This document shows, piece after piece, positions 7,998-8,866 of a stretch of 8,866 nucleotides of DNA (position 1 is the stretch's first letter; each line of letters begins with the position of its first letter). This DNA comes from Verrucomicrobiota bacterium (GTDB lineage: Bacteria; Verrucomicrobiota; Verrucomicrobiia; Opitutales; Opitutaceae). The position numbers and the translations under genes were made by a program. Below the pieces are notes generated by a model. It made no database searches and was not told where the DNA came from. It saw only the letters and a list, made by a program, of their open reading frames with translations. The stretch lies in assembly GCA_030916665.1 (NCBI GenBank), contig JAUPWC010000684.1, forward strand, positions 1 through 8,866, given 5' to 3'.

Positions 7998-8866
7998 TTA
8001 GCTGCGAGGAGTGGTCACGGCCGGCTGGGCGGCGGTTTGCGCCGCGGCTTCCCGGCGGCGCTGCTGGAAGGGGGCGGACTCGATGATGCCAAGCAGGAGG
8101 GCCGACGGACGGGCGTCGGCCGCCTCCAGGCGGTGCACGAGCTGGTCGAGCGTCTCGGTGTCGTAATGCTCCACACCGCGGCCGAGGGCATACATGAGGA
8201 GTTTCTCGGCCACGTTGTGCAGGTAGTCGCCGCGGTGCTCCCTGGCGAGGATTTGCTTCAGCTCGCGGATGTTGGCGAACTTCTCGCCGGTGATGAGCTT
8301 GCCGGCGGTCTCCACCGGCTGGTTGCTGTCCATGTCGCGCCAGCGGCCCATGGCGTTGAAATTCTCCAACGCGAGACCGAGCGGGTCCATGCGGTTGTGG
8401 CAGGAACGGCACATGCCGTTGCTGGCATGCAGGTCGAGCGTCTCGCGCAGGGTCATTTTTGCCAGCTCCTCCTTGGACGCGATGTTCTCAAGCGGCGGAA
8501 TGTTGGGTGGAGGCGGCGCCGGCGGCGTGCCGAGGATTTTTTCGAGGATGAACACGCCTCGCTTCACCGGCGAGGTCCGCGTGGGGTTCGAGGTCACGGC
8601 GAGCACGGTGCCCTGGGTGAGCACACCGCCGCGCGGGCTGTCGGGCGGCAGCTGAACCTTGCGCATTTCCCGACCCTTCACGCCGGCGATGCCGTAGTGC
8701 TCGGCCAGCTCCTCGTTGAGGAACGTGTAGTCGGCGTCGATCAGCTCGACCAGGCTGCGGTCCTCCCGGAGGACGTGCGCGAAGGTCATTTCGGTTTCCT
8801 GCTGCATGGCTTGGCGCAGGCTCCAGGTGAGCTGCGGCTTCGGCGCCCGGAAGACGGGAACCACCC
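7998..8866 (-). CDS. DUF1592/DUF1588/DUF1585 haem protein, C-terminal part (cut by window edge)
   Basis: This is a partial gene. The stop codon is at 8000-7998, and the frame is open to the right edge, so the N-terminal region (usually with a haem-binding domain and DUF1587/DUF1595 modules) is missing. About 288 residues are visible. The end of DUF1592 is seen in LREDRSLVELIDADYTFLNEELAEHYGI. DUF1588 follows, with GGVLTQGTVLAVTSNPTRTSPVKRG, a proline-rich stretch GTPPAPPPPNIPPL, and CRSCHNRMDPLGLALENFNAMGRWRD. The CRSCH motif (bases 8411-8397) should bind haem c or a related cofactor. DUF1585 closes the protein with LITGEKFANIRELKQIL, YLHNVAEKLLMYALGRGVE and SALLLGIIESAPFQ. These proteins are called planctomycete-type cytochromes in annotation; their reaction is unknown. 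The protein should act outside the cytoplasm with the DUF1552 product encoded 19 bp downstream. The extreme C-terminus (about 270-288) is an alanine-rich tail. Confidence 0.94.
   Translation of the reverse strand, partial: VVPVFRAPKPQLTWSLRQAMQQETEMTFAHVLREDRSLVELIDADYTFLNEELAEHYGIAGVKGREMRKVQLPPDSPRGGVLTQGTVLAVTSNPTRTSPVKRGVFILEKILGTPPAPPPPNIPPLENIASKEELAKMTLRETLDLHASNGMCRSCHNRMDPLGLALENFNAMGRWRDMDSNQPVETAGKLITGEKFANIRELKQILAREHRGDYLHNVAEKLLMYALGRGVEHYDTETLDQLVHRLEAADARPSALLLGIIESAPFQQRRREAAAQTAAQPAVTTPRS

Noticed and set aside
6689..8086. 465-codon open frame antisense to the DUF1552 gene
   Set aside because: The product is valine/alanine/glycine/glutamate low complexity, while the minus strand encodes a clear Tat-exported family protein.

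Overview
The window reads as chromosomal DNA from a high-GC, Gram-negative bacterium of the Planctomycetes-Verrucomicrobia group. The best fit is a verrucomicrobium of the Opitutaceae type. The case rests on a pair of 'planctomycete cytochrome' family genes (DUF1592/DUF1588/DUF1585 followed by DUF1552), several periplasmic c-type cytochromes, and short GC-rich palindromic repeats between genes. None of the seven visible start codons has a clear Shine-Dalgarno sequence. This placement is an inference, because no rRNA or other marker gene is present.

Layout from left to right: (1) the 5' part of lysS (lysyl-tRNA synthetase) on the minus strand, cut by the window edge; (2) a 160-bp divergent intergenic region; (3) lipA (lipoyl synthase) on the plus strand; (4) a 20-bp AAAAGGT/ACCTTTT palindrome directly in front of a membrane-bound hybrid histidine kinase; (5) a membrane-anchored cytochrome c with two haem domains, overlapping by 4 bp a small exported monohaem cytochrome c; (6) a 216-bp non-coding gap holding four palindromic repeat units; (7) a 532-residue polytopic membrane protein resembling GT-C glycosyltransferases; (8) a convergent intergenic region with two inverted repeat units able to form a strong hairpin; (9) on the minus strand, a Tat-exported DUF1552 protein preceded in its operon by the C-terminal part of a DUF1592/1588/1585 haem protein that runs off the right edge.

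lysS and lipA are housekeeping genes. The kinase and the two cytochromes are co-directional and closely spaced, so they may be co-transcribed and linked in a redox-responsive envelope function, but no sequence feature proves this. The two cytochrome genes are very probably one translationally coupled unit. The DUF1592-type and DUF1552 genes are a known recurrent but biochemically undefined pair, probably working together outside the cytoplasm. The most notable non-coding signal is the palindromic repeat family. Two of its copies differ mainly by compensatory base-pair changes, so hairpin structure appears to have been kept while sequence drifted. I found no strong evidence for a wholly new multi-gene system. 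The best leads are the repeat family, the palindrome in front of the kinase, and the DUF1552/DUF1592 pair with its histidine-rich motifs.
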